64,000 nucleotides of DNA from Bariatricus massiliensis (GCF_900086725.1 NZ_LT574836.1:600415-664414), one strand, 5' to 3'; shown: positions 52,241-60,854, counted from the stretch's first letter. Notes: generated by a model not told the origin, from the sequence alone. Made by a program: numbers and translations.

Positions 52241-53128
52241 ATGTACAAGATAAGAAAAGCTGAAAAACTGGCTGATAAGATTTATCTTATGGACGTAGAA
52301 GCGCCGCGAGTGGCTAAGCACTGCGAGCCGGGACAGTTTGTAATTGTAAAAATGGATGACAAAGGGGAGAGGATTCCGCTTACAATCTGTGATTATGACA
52401 GAGAAGCGGGAACTATTACGATTGTATTTCAATGTGTAGGTGCGTCCACCGAAAAGATGGCCATGCTGAAAGCTGGGGACAGCTTTAGGGATTTCACAGG
52501 CCCGCTTGGATGTCCGTCAGAATTTGTTGAAGAAGATGTGGAAAGCCTGAAAAAGAAAAAAATTCTTTTCGTAGCCGGAGGCGTCGGCGCGGCACCGGTC
52601 TATCCACAGGTTAAATGGATGAAGGAACAAGGCATCGATGTTGATGTTATTGTAGGGGCTAAGACAAAAGATATGCTGATTCTGGAGCCGGAGATGGAAG
52701 CTGTGGCGGGAAATTATTACCCGTGTACAGATGACGGTACATATGGCCATTCCGGAATGGTTACAACAAAGATTGAAAAGTTGGTTGAAGAAGGCAATAA
52801 ATATGATGTCTGTGTTGCAATCGGACCTATGATTATGATGAAATTCGTATGTCTGCTCACAAAAAAACTGGAGATTCCTACTGTCGTAAGTATGAACCCA
52901 ATTATGGTAGACGGTACAGGTATGTGCGGCGCTTGTCGTCTCCACGTTGGCGATGAGATTAAGTTCGCATGTGTAGACGGGCCGGAATTCGATGGACATC
53001 TGGTCAACTTTGACGAAGCCATGAAGAGACAGGAAATGTATAGGACAGAAGAAGGCAGGGCAATGTTGAAATTACAGGAAGGTGACACACATCACGGTGG
53101 ATGCGGTCATTGTGGAGGTGACGAATAA
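52241..53128 (+). CDS. nfnA: NfnA: FAD/[2Fe-2S] subunit of ferredoxin:NADP+ transhydrogenase
   Basis: 295 residues of the dihydroorotate-dehydrogenase-electron-transfer (PyrK-like) family. The N-terminal FAD domain ends near residue 100 (PLTICDYDREAGTI), and the NAD domain has FVAGGVGAAPVYPQ. Cysteines in GTGMCGACRLHVGDEIKFAC bind a [2Fe-2S] cluster, and the tail HHGGCGHCGGDE adds two more cysteines. Next to nfnB this makes an NfnAB complex, which in Clostridium kluyveri couples NADH and reduced ferredoxin oxidation to NADP+ reduction by electron bifurcation. Its TAA overlaps the nfnB ATG by one base. Confidence 0.93.
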   Translation: MYKIRKAEKLADKIYLMDVEAPRVAKHCEPGQFVIVKMDDKGERIPLTICDYDREAGTITIVFQCVGASTEKMAMLKAGDSFRDFTGPLGCPSEFVEEDVESLKKKKILFVAGGVGAAPVYPQVKWMKEQGIDVDVIVGAKTKDMLILEPEMEAVAGNYYPCTDDGTYGHSGMVTTKIEKLVEEGNKYDVCVAIGPMIMMKFVCLLTKKLEIPTVVSMNPIMVDGTGMCGACRLHVGDEIKFACVDGPEFDGHLVNFDEAMKRQEMYRTEEGRAMLKLQEGDTHHGGCGHCGGDE

Positions 53129-54513
53129 TGGCAGACGTATTAAAAAAAGTACCTGTTAGAGAACAGGACCCGAAGGTACGTGCAACGAATTTTGAAGAAG
53201 TTTGTTACGGATATAATCAGGAAGAAGCTATGGACGAGGCGACACGCTGCATCAATTGTAAGAATGCACAGTGTGTGAAGGGATGCCCGGTAGGCATTGA
53301 CATCCCCGCGTTCATCCAGCAGGTAAAAGAAGGGAATATTGAGGAAGCATATAAGATTATTGGACAGTCATCCGCGCTTCCGGCGGTTTGCGGACGTGTG
53401 TGCCCGCAGGAATCACAGTGCGAAGGCAAATGTATCCGCGGCATCAAGGGAGAACCGGTCTCCATCGGTAAACTGGAGCGTTTTGTTGCAGATTATGCGC
53501 TTGAGAATGATATCAAGCCAGTAGGCGCCGATAAGATGAATGGACATAAAGTCGCTGTTATCGGTTCTGGCCCGGCAGGTCTTACCTGTGCAGGGGATTT
53601 GGCAAAACTGGGTTATGAAGTGACTGTATTTGAGGCACTCCATGAGCTGGGCGGTGTATTAGTATACGGTATTCCGGAATTCCGTCTTCCAAAACTCAAA
53701 GTTGTCGCAAAAGAAATTGATAAAGTAAAAGAGCTTGGCGTTAAGTTTGAGACCAATGTCGTGATTGGCAAGTCTACAACAATCGACCAGCTGATTGAAG
53801 AAGAAGGATTCGAAGCTGTATTTATCGGCTCCGGTGCCGGTCTTCCTAAGTTCATGGGTATTCCGGGAGAAAATGCGAATGGTGTATTTTCCGCCAACGA
53901 ATACTTGACCCGAAGCAATCTTATGAAGGCGTTTGACGATTCCTATGATACCCCGATAGCGGCAGGTAAGAAGGTAGCCGTAGTAGGCGGCGGAAACGTA
54001 GCTATGGATGCTGCCAGAACCGCGCTCCGCCTAGGCGCTGAAGTACATATCGTATACCGCCGAAGCGAAGAAGAACTTCCGGCCCGTGTGGAGGAAGTCC
54101 ACCACGCAAAGGAAGAGGGCGTTCAGTTCGACCTTCTGACCAACCCGGTAGAGATTTTGGAAGAGAATGGCTGGGTAACCGGCATCAAATGTATCCGTAT
54201 GGAGCTCGGAGAGCCAGACGCATCAGGTAGAAGACGTCCGGTAGCGATTGAAGGTTCTGAATTTGTAATTGATGTTGACACAGTCATCATGTCACTTGGT
54301 ACTTCTCCAAACCCGCTTATTTCTTCCACCACAGAGGGATTGGAAGTTAATAAATGGAAATGTATCGTGGCGGACGAAGAACTTGGAAAGACATCCAAAG
54401 ACGGAGTCTATGCAGGTGGAGACGCTGTGACAGGCGCTGCTACGGTAATTCTTGCCATGGGTGCAGGAAAAGCAGGCGCACAGGGAATTCACGAATATCT
54501 GTCCAACAAATAA
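53128..54513 (+). CDS. nfnB: NfnB: glutamate-synthase-small-subunit-like flavoprotein
   Basis: 461 residues, often annotated as homotetrameric NADPH-dependent glutamate synthase (GltA). Two N-terminal [4Fe-4S] sites are visible in CINCKNAQCVKGCP and CGRVCPQESQCEGKC. The FAD motif is GSGPAGLTCAGDLAKLGYEV, the NADP motif is VVGGGNVAMDAARTALRLGA, and the final YAGGDAVTGAATVILAMGAG closes the FAD site. With nfnA directly upstream and no glutamate synthase large subunit nearby, the transhydrogenase role is far more likely than glutamate synthesis. It is cotranslated with nfnA and followed by a terminator. Confidence 0.93.
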   Translation: MADVLKKVPVREQDPKVRATNFEEVCYGYNQEEAMDEATRCINCKNAQCVKGCPVGIDIPAFIQQVKEGNIEEAYKIIGQSSALPAVCGRVCPQESQCEGKCIRGIKGEPVSIGKLERFVADYALENDIKPVGADKMNGHKVAVIGSGPAGLTCAGDLAKLGYEVTVFEALHELGGVLVYGIPEFRLPKLKVVAKEIDKVKELGVKFETNVVIGKSTTIDQLIEEEGFEAVFIGSGAGLPKFMGIPGENANGVFSANEYLTRSNLMKAFDDSYDTPIAAGKKVAVVGGGNVAMDAARTALRLGAEVHIVYRRSEEELPARVEEVHHAKEEGVQFDLLTNPVEILEENGWVTGIKCIRMELGEPDASGRRRPVAIEGSEFVIDVDTVIMSLGTSPNPLISSTTEGLEVNKWKCIVADEELGKTSKDGVYAGGDAVTGAATVILAMGAGKAGAQGIHEYLSNK

Positions 54514-54541
54514 AAGAAGACAGGGATATGAAAGAAGATAG

Positions 54542-54578
54542 ATACCGGGAGCGGCAGGCAGCCGTTCCCGGTATTTTT
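54542..54578 (+). terminator. Terminator after nfnAB
   Basis: ATACCGGGA (54542-54550) and TCCCGGTAT (54566-54574) pair over 9 bp, with CGGC/GCCG pairing further inside, followed by TTTT. Confidence 0.92.
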
Positions 54579-54593
54579 GCGCCGCATTGCAGA

Positions 54594-54622
54594 TGGACAA
54601 ACCGTAAGGCGGATGATATAAT
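54594..54622 (+). promoter_or_regulatory. Promoter of the PPOX-like gene
   Basis: TGGACA (54594-54599), a 17-bp spacer and TATAAT (54617-54622), directly after the nfnAB terminator and 35 bases before ATG 54657. Confidence 0.8.
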
Positions 54623-54656
54623 TGTTGAAGACGCAAAAGAAAGGAAGAAGGAGAAG

Positions 54657-55121
54657 ATGAGGAGAAAGGACAGGGAAGTTTCAGAAATCTCAGAGATTTT
54701 GAAAGTGATTGATGAATGCAAAATATGCCGTGTCGGGTTTTGGGACAGTGAGAATGTCTATATGGTGCCTATGAACTTTGGGTATGAATATAAAGAAGAG
54801 TATTTGGTATTCTATTTCCACGGAGCCAAAAGCGGGCGGAAATATGACATTATTGCTGATAATCCGAACGTGGGATTTGAGATGGACTGTGGGCATGATT
54901 TAATTGTGGGCGACAGCGCATGTGAGTACAGTTACCGGTTTGCCAGTGTGATAGGGAACGGCAGCGCTGAGGTAGTGTCTGATATAGGCGAGAAAAAGAA
55001 GGCTTTGGCGCTTATCATGAAGCAGCAGACCGGAGGGACATTTACTTTTGATGACAAACAGGCTGCTGCGGTGAATGTATGGAAGGTAACAACAAGAGAA
55101 TTTACCTGTAAAAAGTATTAA
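54657..55121 (+). CDS. Pyridoxamine 5'-phosphate oxidase-like FMN-binding protein (NimA type)
   Basis: 154 residues of the split-barrel flavin-binding class. The pattern is typical: CRVGFWDSENVYMVPMNFGY, then VFYFHGAKSGRKYDII with FMN-phosphate contacts, and FEMDC. Proteins of this group are often called 5-nitroimidazole resistance proteins because of NimA, but most have unknown substrates. ATG 54657 follows AAGGAGAAG; an open frame extends further upstream through the terminator and promoter and is not coding. No resistance claim is made. Confidence 0.83.
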   Translation: MRRKDREVSEISEILKVIDECKICRVGFWDSENVYMVPMNFGYEYKEEYLVFYFHGAKSGRKYDIIADNPNVGFEMDCGHDLIVGDSACEYSYRFASVIGNGSAEVVSDIGEKKKALALIMKQQTGGTFTFDDKQAAAVNVWKVTTREFTCKKY

Positions 55122-55148
55122 ACAGGGTGAAATGGGAGGATTTTTATA

Positions 55149-55565
55149 ATGAAATTTCAAGGAAAAACATCAAAATGGTGGTATATAGTTACAGTAGCAT
55201 TCAATGTGGCTGCAGTGGCTACTTTTTTCTTTACTAACATGAATGGTAATGCGATGATGCTCTATATTCCCCCGTGCATCATAGTAGATTTATATTTAGT
55301 TCCTGTAATTTTTAATAACTATGTCACTATCGACAAAAGAGAAATGGTCATACATTTTGGAATATTGAAGAAAACAATTGTGCCGCAGGATATTACAGGG
55401 ATGATGGAGACAAGGGCTACTTCTTCCTCCTTTAGTGCCTCCTTTGACAGGATTGCCATCGATTCCAAGGGGATTCAGACTATCTACATATCGCTTGAGG
55501 ATAAAGAGGGATTCTTAAAAGAGGCCAAAAAGGTTAATAAACGAATTAAGTTTTCCATAGGCTAA
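55149..55565 (+). CDS. PH-domain-like membrane protein (bPH_4/DUF1200 type)
   Basis: 138 residues. Two hydrophobic segments (about residues 11-29 and 37-53) are followed by a small beta-rich domain: YVTIDKREMVIHFGILKKTIVPQDITGM, then SASFDRIAIDSKG and ISLEDKEGFLKE. The pattern fits the bacterial PH-like domain of Pfam PF06713, found in SunI-type immunity proteins and many uncharacterised membrane proteins. It follows the PPOX-like gene by 27 bases with GGGAGG before the ATG. Function unknown. Confidence 0.75.
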   Translation: MKFQGKTSKWWYIVTVAFNVAAVATFFFTNMNGNAMMLYIPPCIIVDLYLVPVIFNNYVTIDKREMVIHFGILKKTIVPQDITGMMETRATSSSFSASFDRIAIDSKGIQTIYISLEDKEGFLKEAKKVNKRIKFSIG

Positions 55566-55597
55566 AGTTTCATAAAAGACAGATAATAGGAGAAAAC

Positions 55598-56272
55598 ATG
55601 GAGTATAAGTATATTTTTTTCGACTTGGATGGAACATTGACGGAGTCTGGTCCCGGGATTATTAATTCTGTAAGTTATGCGTTGAACAGACTTGGAGTTG
55701 AGGTAAAGGATAAAGACGAACTTAAAAAATTTATTGGGCCGCCGCTCTTAGATTCTATGATGCAGTTCTATGGAATGACTGAAGAGGAGGCCGAGCGGGG
55801 AATCGCGTATTATCGTGAATATTATACAGAAAAAGGCATTTTTGAAAATACCGTATACGGCGGCATACCGGAAGCGCTTGGAAAGCTCAAGGAGGCGGGG
55901 AAGGTGCTGGCAGTGGCCACCTCCAAGCCGGAAGTCTTTGCACGCAGGATTGCAGAACATTTTTCTTTCGACTGCTATTTTGACACTATCTGTGGAGCCG
56001 CGCTCGACGGCTCGAGAGTAAATAAAGCGGATGTTATACAGTACACGCTTGAGACGCTTGGCATAGCGGAGTGTGACAGAGGCAAAGTATTGATGGTAGG
56101 CGACAGAGAACACGATATTTTAGGCGCCAAGAAAAACGGCGTCGCATCCATGGGAGTCCTTTATGGTTATGGGAATCGTTTGGAGCTGGAGGAGGCGGGA
56201 GCCGACTATATTATAGATGTACCGGCGGAACTGCCTGCCAAGATATTGGGAGGCGGAATTCAATGCGGATAA
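55598..56272 (+). CDS. HAD-superfamily phosphatase, phosphoglycolate-phosphatase-like
   Basis: 224 residues. The nucleophile Asp9 and acid Asp11 are in FFDLDGTLT, motif II threonine is in VATSKPEVF, motif III lysine is near RVNKADVI, and motif IV is VGDREHDILGA. The cap domain inserted between motifs I and II is of the C1 alpha-helical type as in Gph and PpaX. The natural substrate may be phosphoglycolate or another small phosphate ester such as a nucleotide. The 3' end overlaps rlmH by 10 bases. Confidence 0.88.
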   Translation: MEYKYIFFDLDGTLTESGPGIINSVSYALNRLGVEVKDKDELKKFIGPPLLDSMMQFYGMTEEEAERGIAYYREYYTEKGIFENTVYGGIPEALGKLKEAGKVLAVATSKPEVFARRIAEHFSFDCYFDTICGAALDGSRVNKADVIQYTLETLGIAECDRGKVLMVGDREHDILGAKKNGVASMGVLYGYGNRLELEEAGADYIIDVPAELPAKILGGGIQCG

Positions 56273-56742
56273 CAATCGTTACGGTTGGGAAGATAAAAGA
56301 AAAGTATTTGAAGGATGCAATAGCAGAGTATTCGAAGCGCCTGAGTAAATACTGTAAGCTTGAGATTATGGAAGTACCGGATGAGAAGACGCCGGACATG
56401 GCCAGCGAAGTCGTGGAGAGGCAGATACGGGACAAAGAGGCCGAGAGAATCGGTAGATATCTGCGGGACGACGCTTATGTCATCGCTCTGGCTATTGACG
56501 GGAAGATGCTGGATTCGGAGGAATTGGCATGTAAGATCGACACACTGGGAATTCAAGGGAAGAGCCATATCATCTTTGTGATTGGCGGCTCTATCGGTCT
56601 GGGTGATGAAGTACTCCAAAGAGCCGATTATAAGATCAGTTTCTCGAAGATGACCTTTCCCCATCAACTGATGCGCGTGATACTTTTAGAGCAGATTTAC
56701 CGGAGCTATCGGATTATACAGGGAGAACCATATCACAAGTAA
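56263..56742 (+). CDS. rlmH: 23S rRNA (pseudouridine-1915-N3)-methyltransferase
   Basis: 159 residues, the standard length for RlmH of the SPOUT class. It methylates pseudouridine 1915 in helix 69 of 23S rRNA. Recognised by the start MRITIVTVGKIKEKYL, the SAM-binding knot segments ALAIDGKMLDSEELA and FVIGGSIGLG, and the strongly conserved C-terminus FPHQLMRVILLEQIYRSYRI...PYHK. It overlaps the HAD gene by 10 bases and is followed by a bidirectional terminator. Confidence 0.97.
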   Translation: MRITIVTVGKIKEKYLKDAIAEYSKRLSKYCKLEIMEVPDEKTPDMASEVVERQIRDKEAERIGRYLRDDAYVIALAIDGKMLDSEELACKIDTLGIQGKSHIIFVIGGSIGLGDEVLQRADYKISFSKMTFPHQLMRVILLEQIYRSYRIIQGEPYHK

Positions 56743-56761
56743 GTAAATTACCGGCAAAAAG

Positions 56762-56801
56762 ACCGGCAGTGAGAAAGAATGCCACTCACTGCCGGTTTTT
56801 T
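56762..56801. terminator. Bidirectional terminator between rlmH and tnaA
   Basis: ACCGGCAGTGAG (56762-56773) and CTCACTGCCGGT (56785-56796) form a perfect 12-bp stem, with T residues following on the + strand and CTTTTTG on the minus strand. Confidence 0.95.
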
Positions 56802-56821
56802 ATGGAATAGAAACCAATTCT

Positions 56822-58219
56822 TTATTCTTCAATGGGCTCCAGATGTGCTTGGAAATGCCGGAGTATAGGCGGTTCCCATGTGATGCGGTAACCATGCTTT
56901 ATCTCGTGGGCACGCTCTTTTATGGCTATCAATGCCTCCGCCATAACGTCAATATGTGCCTGTGTGTACACGCGTCTTGGGATGGCAAGCCTTGTGAACT
57001 CAAAATCGGAACGAAGCTGTTCTCCGGTATCTGGGTCATTGCCCAGCATGTAGGAGCCAATATCGCAGGCACGTATCCCTGCCTCTTTGTACAGCTCTAT
57101 TCCAAGGACCTGTCCCGGAAATTCATAATATGGTATCTGCGGGAACATAGCCGCCGCATCCACGAATACCCCATGGCCTCCCGCGGGCGACTGGTATGCT
57201 ATCCCTGCATCATCGAGACGTGATGCCAGATATTCCACCTGACCGATACGGTACCTGAGATAATTTTCATCAAGACCTTCATATAATCCTATGGCAAGCG
57301 CCTCTAAATCACGTCCGGCCAGACCTCCGTATGTAATAAAGCCTTCATAGCTGATACAGTTCGCCTTGATATTGGAGACGAGCTCTGCATTCTTTTCGGG
57401 ATCTTTTACACCGATCAATCCACCCATATTGACGATCGTATCTTTTTTTGCGGACATCGTGAACATATCGGCATAGGAGAATGTTTTGCGGACAATCTCT
57501 TTGATTGACATATTCTCACAGCCGGCCTCGTCTCTCTTGATAAAGTACGCGTTTTCCGCGTATCTTGCGGCATCAATATCAAGCGGAATCTTGTATTGCC
57601 TGCAGATTTCGGAGACCTGCCTCATATTCTCCAGTGATACAGGCTGCCCGCCCGCTGAATTGTTGGTGATAGTCATGACAACGAGACCTACGTTTTCGGC
57701 CCCGAACTCCTGAATCAATTCTTTTAATTTTTTTACATCCATATTACCTTTGAACTTACAGCGGCGAGATGGGTCTTTCGCTTCTTCTACAACACAGTCC
57801 ACGGCTCTGGCGCCGGCCAGCTCTACATGGGCGCGGGTTGTATCAAAAAACATGTTGGAAATGGCATACTGCCCCTTGTGCAGAAAAGCCGGAAACAGTA
57901 CCTTTTCAGCGGCACGTCCCTGATGAACCGGCTGAATATACTGATATCCGAAAATATCCCTTCCGGCATCCACCAGCTTATAATAACTTTTCGCACCGGC
58001 ATAAGCTTCATCCCCACGCATCACGCCGGCCCACTGTTCCTGACTCATTGCGTTTGTTCCAGAGTCAGTGAGAAGATCGATATATACATCTTCTCCTTTC
58101 AAGTTAAAAAGGTTGTACTTTGCATCTTTGATCTTGGCTTCCCGCTCCTCACGGGTCGTCATTTTGATTGTCTCCACCATTTTGATGCGAAATGGTTCTG
58201 GTACATACTTCATAGCCAT
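56822..58219 (-). CDS. tnaA: Tryptophanase
   Basis: 465 residues of the beta-eliminating lyase family; it splits tryptophan to indole, pyruvate and ammonia. The PLP lysine is the second lysine of MSAKKD (Lys259). The sequence FFDTTR carries aspartate where E. coli tryptophanase has Asp137 and tyrosine phenol-lyase has threonine, which favours tryptophanase. NSAGGQPVS, YGGLAGRDLEALA and the C-terminal RVYTQAHIDV agree. The ATG at 58219 follows GGAGG by 8 bases; the in-frame TTG at 58234 is not preceded by one. A 169-base leader with a possible short ORF lies upstream. No tryptophan permease gene is adjacent. Confidence 0.92.
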   Translation of the reverse strand: MAMKYVPEPFRIKMVETIKMTTREEREAKIKDAKYNLFNLKGEDVYIDLLTDSGTNAMSQEQWAGVMRGDEAYAGAKSYYKLVDAGRDIFGYQYIQPVHQGRAAEKVLFPAFLHKGQYAISNMFFDTTRAHVELAGARAVDCVVEEAKDPSRRCKFKGNMDVKKLKELIQEFGAENVGLVVMTITNNSAGGQPVSLENMRQVSEICRQYKIPLDIDAARYAENAYFIKRDEAGCENMSIKEIVRKTFSYADMFTMSAKKDTIVNMGGLIGVKDPEKNAELVSNIKANCISYEGFITYGGLAGRDLEALAIGLYEGLDENYLRYRIGQVEYLASRLDDAGIAYQSPAGGHGVFVDAAAMFPQIPYYEFPGQVLGIELYKEAGIRACDIGSYMLGNDPDTGEQLRSDFEFTRLAIPRRVYTQAHIDVMAEALIAIKERAHEIKHGYRITWEPPILRHFQAHLEPIEE

Positions 58220-58242
58220 AACAAATACCTCCAAATTCTTTC

Positions 58243-58291
58243 TTACCCCGGTTATCTTAAAAGACTAGCGGTCGGTAGTTGTTACCCCGGT
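58243..58291 (-). repeat. Two direct copies of ACCGGGGTAA in the tnaA leader
   Basis: On the minus strand ACCGGGGTAA occurs at 58291-58282, inside the leader ORF, and again at 58252-58243, just before the tnaA ribosome binding site. The copies are 39 bases apart. Ten identical bases twice in a short leader suggests a regulatory element such as a protein or antiterminator binding site; the mechanism is unknown. Confidence 0.45.
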
Positions 58292-58319
58292 CCTCATAAA
58301 TATGAGTGGCGGACGGCAT
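58257..58319 (-). CDS. Possible 20-residue leader peptide upstream of tnaA
   Basis: An ATG at 58319 opens a 20-codon frame ending in YRPLVF before TAA at 58257, 37 bases upstream of the tnaA start. In E. coli a TnaC leader peptide in this position controls tnaA through ribosome stalling. Here the peptide has no tryptophan codon, and no ribosome binding site is seen before its ATG, so TnaC-type control is not supported directly. Position and length are the only arguments. Confidence 0.3.
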   Translation of the reverse strand: MPSATHIYEDRGNNYRPLVF

Positions 58320-58394
58320 GTTAAATTTTTGGCAGAATGTACAAAAAACAAGTGTGGGGACGCTGTTAATGTATACACACTGCACTACATCCTG

Positions 58395-58423
58395 ATTCTA
58401 TCACACTTCATTTATATTTCCAA
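58395..58423 (-). promoter_or_regulatory. Promoter of tnaA
   Basis: On the minus strand TTGGAA (58423-58418), a 17-bp spacer and TAGAAT (58400-58395). Transcription would start near 58388, leaving a leader of about 169 bases before the tnaA ATG, unusually long for this window. Confidence 0.65.
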
Positions 58424-58512
58424 GTATAAAATTAAAATATTAATTTTTACTTTTCTGTGTTATGATTTATACTGAAAGTAAGAAAATTATAAATCCAGAG
58501 GAGGAGAAGATT

Positions 58513-59457
58513 ATGCAATATGAAGGACAAATATGCCGTGCCCCCATGGAGCGGGCGTCGTTTATGCTTCCGGTGATGGTAGGATGCTCCTATAACAGAT
58601 GTAAATTCTGTAATCTTTTTCGTCATCTGAAGTACCGGATACTGCCTTTAGAACAGATTGAAGACGAGATAAAGCGGGTAAAAAAAGTAGGGGGAAGACC
58701 TAAAAAAATTTTTCTTGGGGATGGCAATGCGTTTGGCTTGAAAACGGAGCGGCTGGATGAGATTCTGTCTATGATACAGAATTATTTCCCAGAGTGTCAA
58801 ACTGTTAATATGGATGCCACCGTGACGAGCATCCTTCAAAAATCAGAGGAAGAGCTTGATAAACTTTACCAAAAAGGTGTGCGGCATTTGTATATTGGAA
58901 TTGAGAGCGGGCTGGATGACGTGCTTAAGTTTATGAAGAAGGATCACAATGTCAGTCAGGCATATGAGGCGGTCAGGAGAATCAAGGGCGCTGGTATGTC
59001 CTTTGACGCCCACATCATGACAGGAGTGGCGGGAAAAGGACGGGGAATTGAGAACGCAGAGGCACTGGCAGAATTTTTTGACAGAACAGAGCCAAGCCAT
59101 GTGGTCAATTTTTCTATGTTTCTCCATCGGGAAGTCCCGTTGTATTCCGATATTAAGGAGCAGACTTTTACACCGGCTGACGAATTAGAAAATCTCCGGG
59201 GGGAGAGAAGGCTTGTGGAAATTTTAGTGGAAAAGCAGGAAAGACAGGATAACGTTATTCTGTATGATGGATTTCACGATTATATAAAGTTCCGGGTCAG
59301 AGGAATACTGCCTGCGGACAGAGAGAAGATGCTGGACAAACTAGACAAAGAGATTTTGTATTTCGAGCGGCAGGAGCCGGTATTTTCGTATGTTCAAGGT
59401 GAATGTCCGGATTTGGAAAAATGTGACGGTTTAAACAAAGTGTGGGATATGGCCTAA
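58513..59457 (+). CDS. Radical SAM protein (Elp3-like B12-independent type)
   Basis: 314 residues. The cluster-binding motif CSYNRCKFC (CxxxCxxC type) lies near residue 26, followed by a radical SAM barrel with the GDGNAFGLKTERL, IGIESGLDD and DAHIMTGVAGKG blocks. The C-terminus contains two cysteines in GECPDLEKC that could hold a second cluster or zinc. The family is common in anaerobes, but its substrate is unknown. ATG 58513 follows GAGGAGGAG; the longer frame from 58462 lacks a ribosome binding site. It is divergent from tnaA. Confidence 0.85.
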   Translation: MQYEGQICRAPMERASFMLPVMVGCSYNRCKFCNLFRHLKYRILPLEQIEDEIKRVKKVGGRPKKIFLGDGNAFGLKTERLDEILSMIQNYFPECQTVNMDATVTSILQKSEEELDKLYQKGVRHLYIGIESGLDDVLKFMKKDHNVSQAYEAVRRIKGAGMSFDAHIMTGVAGKGRGIENAEALAEFFDRTEPSHVVNFSMFLHREVPLYSDIKEQTFTPADELENLRGERRLVEILVEKQERQDNVILYDGFHDYIKFRVRGILPADREKMLDKLDKEILYFERQEPVFSYVQGECPDLEKCDGLNKVWDMA

Positions 59458-59492
59458 GATACATTTAAAACTTTAGAAAGAGAGCAGACATA

Positions 59493-60257
59493 ATGAAGAA
59501 TGATTTATTTTCTATCGGAGGATTTACGATACATGGATATGGCTTGATGATTGGGATAGGGATTCTGTGCTGCGTAGCTTTAGGGGTCTATCGCGCAAAA
59601 AAAGCGTCCATGAGCGAAGAGGCGGTTGTGGATATCGCTTTAATTGGGATAATCTGTGGGTTTCTGGGAGCGAAACTGTTGTTTGTGGTAGTCGAGTTTC
59701 CACAATTTTTGAAAAATCCTCTGGATGTGTTAGGAACTGAGGGATTTGTAGTGTACGGAGGAATTATTGCCGGGGTTATTTCGGCCATAATATACTGCCG
59801 CAGGAAGAAGCTGGTGTTCATGGATTATTTTAATCTGGTGGCACCTTGTATTGCTCTGGCACAGGGATTTGGAAGAATTGGATGTTTTTTAGCGGGATGC
59901 TGCTATGGGGGCACGACGACTTCCAGCTTAGGCGTGCAGTTTCCGGAGGGAAGTCTGGCGCCTGCAGGGGTAAAACTATGGCCCACGCAGCTTTTTTCTT
60001 CGGCCGGCGATTTCTTGATTGTCCTGATACTTCTTGTCTATGACAAAAAGAGGCCGCAATCCGGGAATACGGGCGCACTTTACCTTTTACTCTATGGAGT
60101 GGGGAGATTTGCAATAGAATTTCTTAGGGCCGATGAGAGAGGGGCAATTGGGATCTTGTCAACATCTCAAATCATATCTATATTTGTTGTGACGGCAGCA
60201 ATCTTTTTGCTAGTAAGGAGGAAAAGGGATGAAGATGAAAAGAGAAAAATGGCTTGA
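59493..60257 (+). CDS. lgt: Prolipoprotein diacylglyceryl transferase
   Basis: 254 residues with about seven membrane segments. Lgt attaches diacylglycerol to the lipobox cysteine of prolipoproteins. The signature is visible: IHGYGLMIGIG near the N-terminus with the essential His, then ALAQGFGRIGCFLAGCCYGG (family signature with the conserved Gly, Arg and Asn or Gly positions) and the C-terminal RFAIEFLRADERG. The 3' end overlaps the NUDIX gene by 29 bases, where AAGGAGG for that gene lies inside lgt. Confidence 0.95.
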   Translation: MKNDLFSIGGFTIHGYGLMIGIGILCCVALGVYRAKKASMSEEAVVDIALIGIICGFLGAKLLFVVVEFPQFLKNPLDVLGTEGFVVYGGIIAGVISAIIYCRRKKLVFMDYFNLVAPCIALAQGFGRIGCFLAGCCYGGTTTSSLGVQFPEGSLAPAGVKLWPTQLFSSAGDFLIVLILLVYDKKRPQSGNTGALYLLLYGVGRFAIEFLRADERGAIGILSTSQIISIFVVTAAIFLLVRRKRDEDEKRKMA

Positions 60258-60852
60258 GTGGGCAATGGAACTTCAAGGACTGGCGCAGGGAGCGCTGTAT
60301 TACTGCAAAGATAAATATGACATAGAGCGCTTTGAACGGATTCGGGAGATTTCGGCGGAGATATTAAGTGAATATACAGACCTTTCCGTAGAAAAGGTAA
60401 CGGAACTTTTCTGCGGCGAAAAGGGATATCAGACTCCGAAGATAGATGTGCGGGCCGCAGTATTCCGGGAGGGCAAAGTATTATTGGTGCAGGAAGAGAA
60501 CGGACTGTGGTCTATGCCCGGAGGCTGGGCAGATGCGGATTTGTCCGTCAAGGAAAATACAATCAAGGAAGTAAAGGAAGAAGCAGGCCTGGATGTCAGC
60601 GCAGGCCGGGTCATCGCGATACAGGACAGGAAGAATCACAATATCCCATTATATGCTTACAATATTTGCAAAATTTTTGTAGAGTGTACGGTTCTGGGCG
60701 GACACTTTGTAAAAAATCTGGAGACAGTGGACAGCGGATGGTTTTCGCAAAATGATTTACCGCCTCTTGCTGAAGATAAAATTACGGAAGAACAGATAGA
60801 GATGTGCTTTCAGGCCAGCAAGAATCCTCAATGGTGTACCGTATTAGAATAA
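60229..60852 (+). CDS. NUDIX hydrolase with N-terminal Nudix_hydro_N domain
   Basis: 207 residues. The first 60 form the helical Nudix_hydro_N domain (LQGLAQGALYYCKDKYDIERFERI). The NUDIX box follows in two parts, MPGGWADADLSVKENTIKEV and KEEAGLDVS, which gives the GX5EX7REVXEEAGLD-like pattern with lysine replacing the central arginine (IKEVKEEAGLD). Substrates in this group include nucleoside diphosphate sugars and coenzymes. The start overlaps lgt by 29 bases, but AAGGAGG at a good distance supports it. The REUxEE change is mild and probably neutral. Confidence 0.87.
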   Translation: MKMKREKWLEWAMELQGLAQGALYYCKDKYDIERFERIREISAEILSEYTDLSVEKVTELFCGEKGYQTPKIDVRAAVFREGKVLLVQEENGLWSMPGGWADADLSVKENTIKEVKEEAGLDVSAGRVIAIQDRKNHNIPLYAYNICKIFVECTVLGGHFVKNLETVDSGWFSQNDLPPLAEDKITEEQIEMCFQASKNPQWCTVLE

Positions 60853-60854
60853 AG

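Noticed and set aside
56822..58219. Tyrosine phenol-lyase
   Set aside because: The diagnostic position is aspartate (FFDTTR) as in tryptophanase rather than threonine as in tyrosine phenol-lyase.
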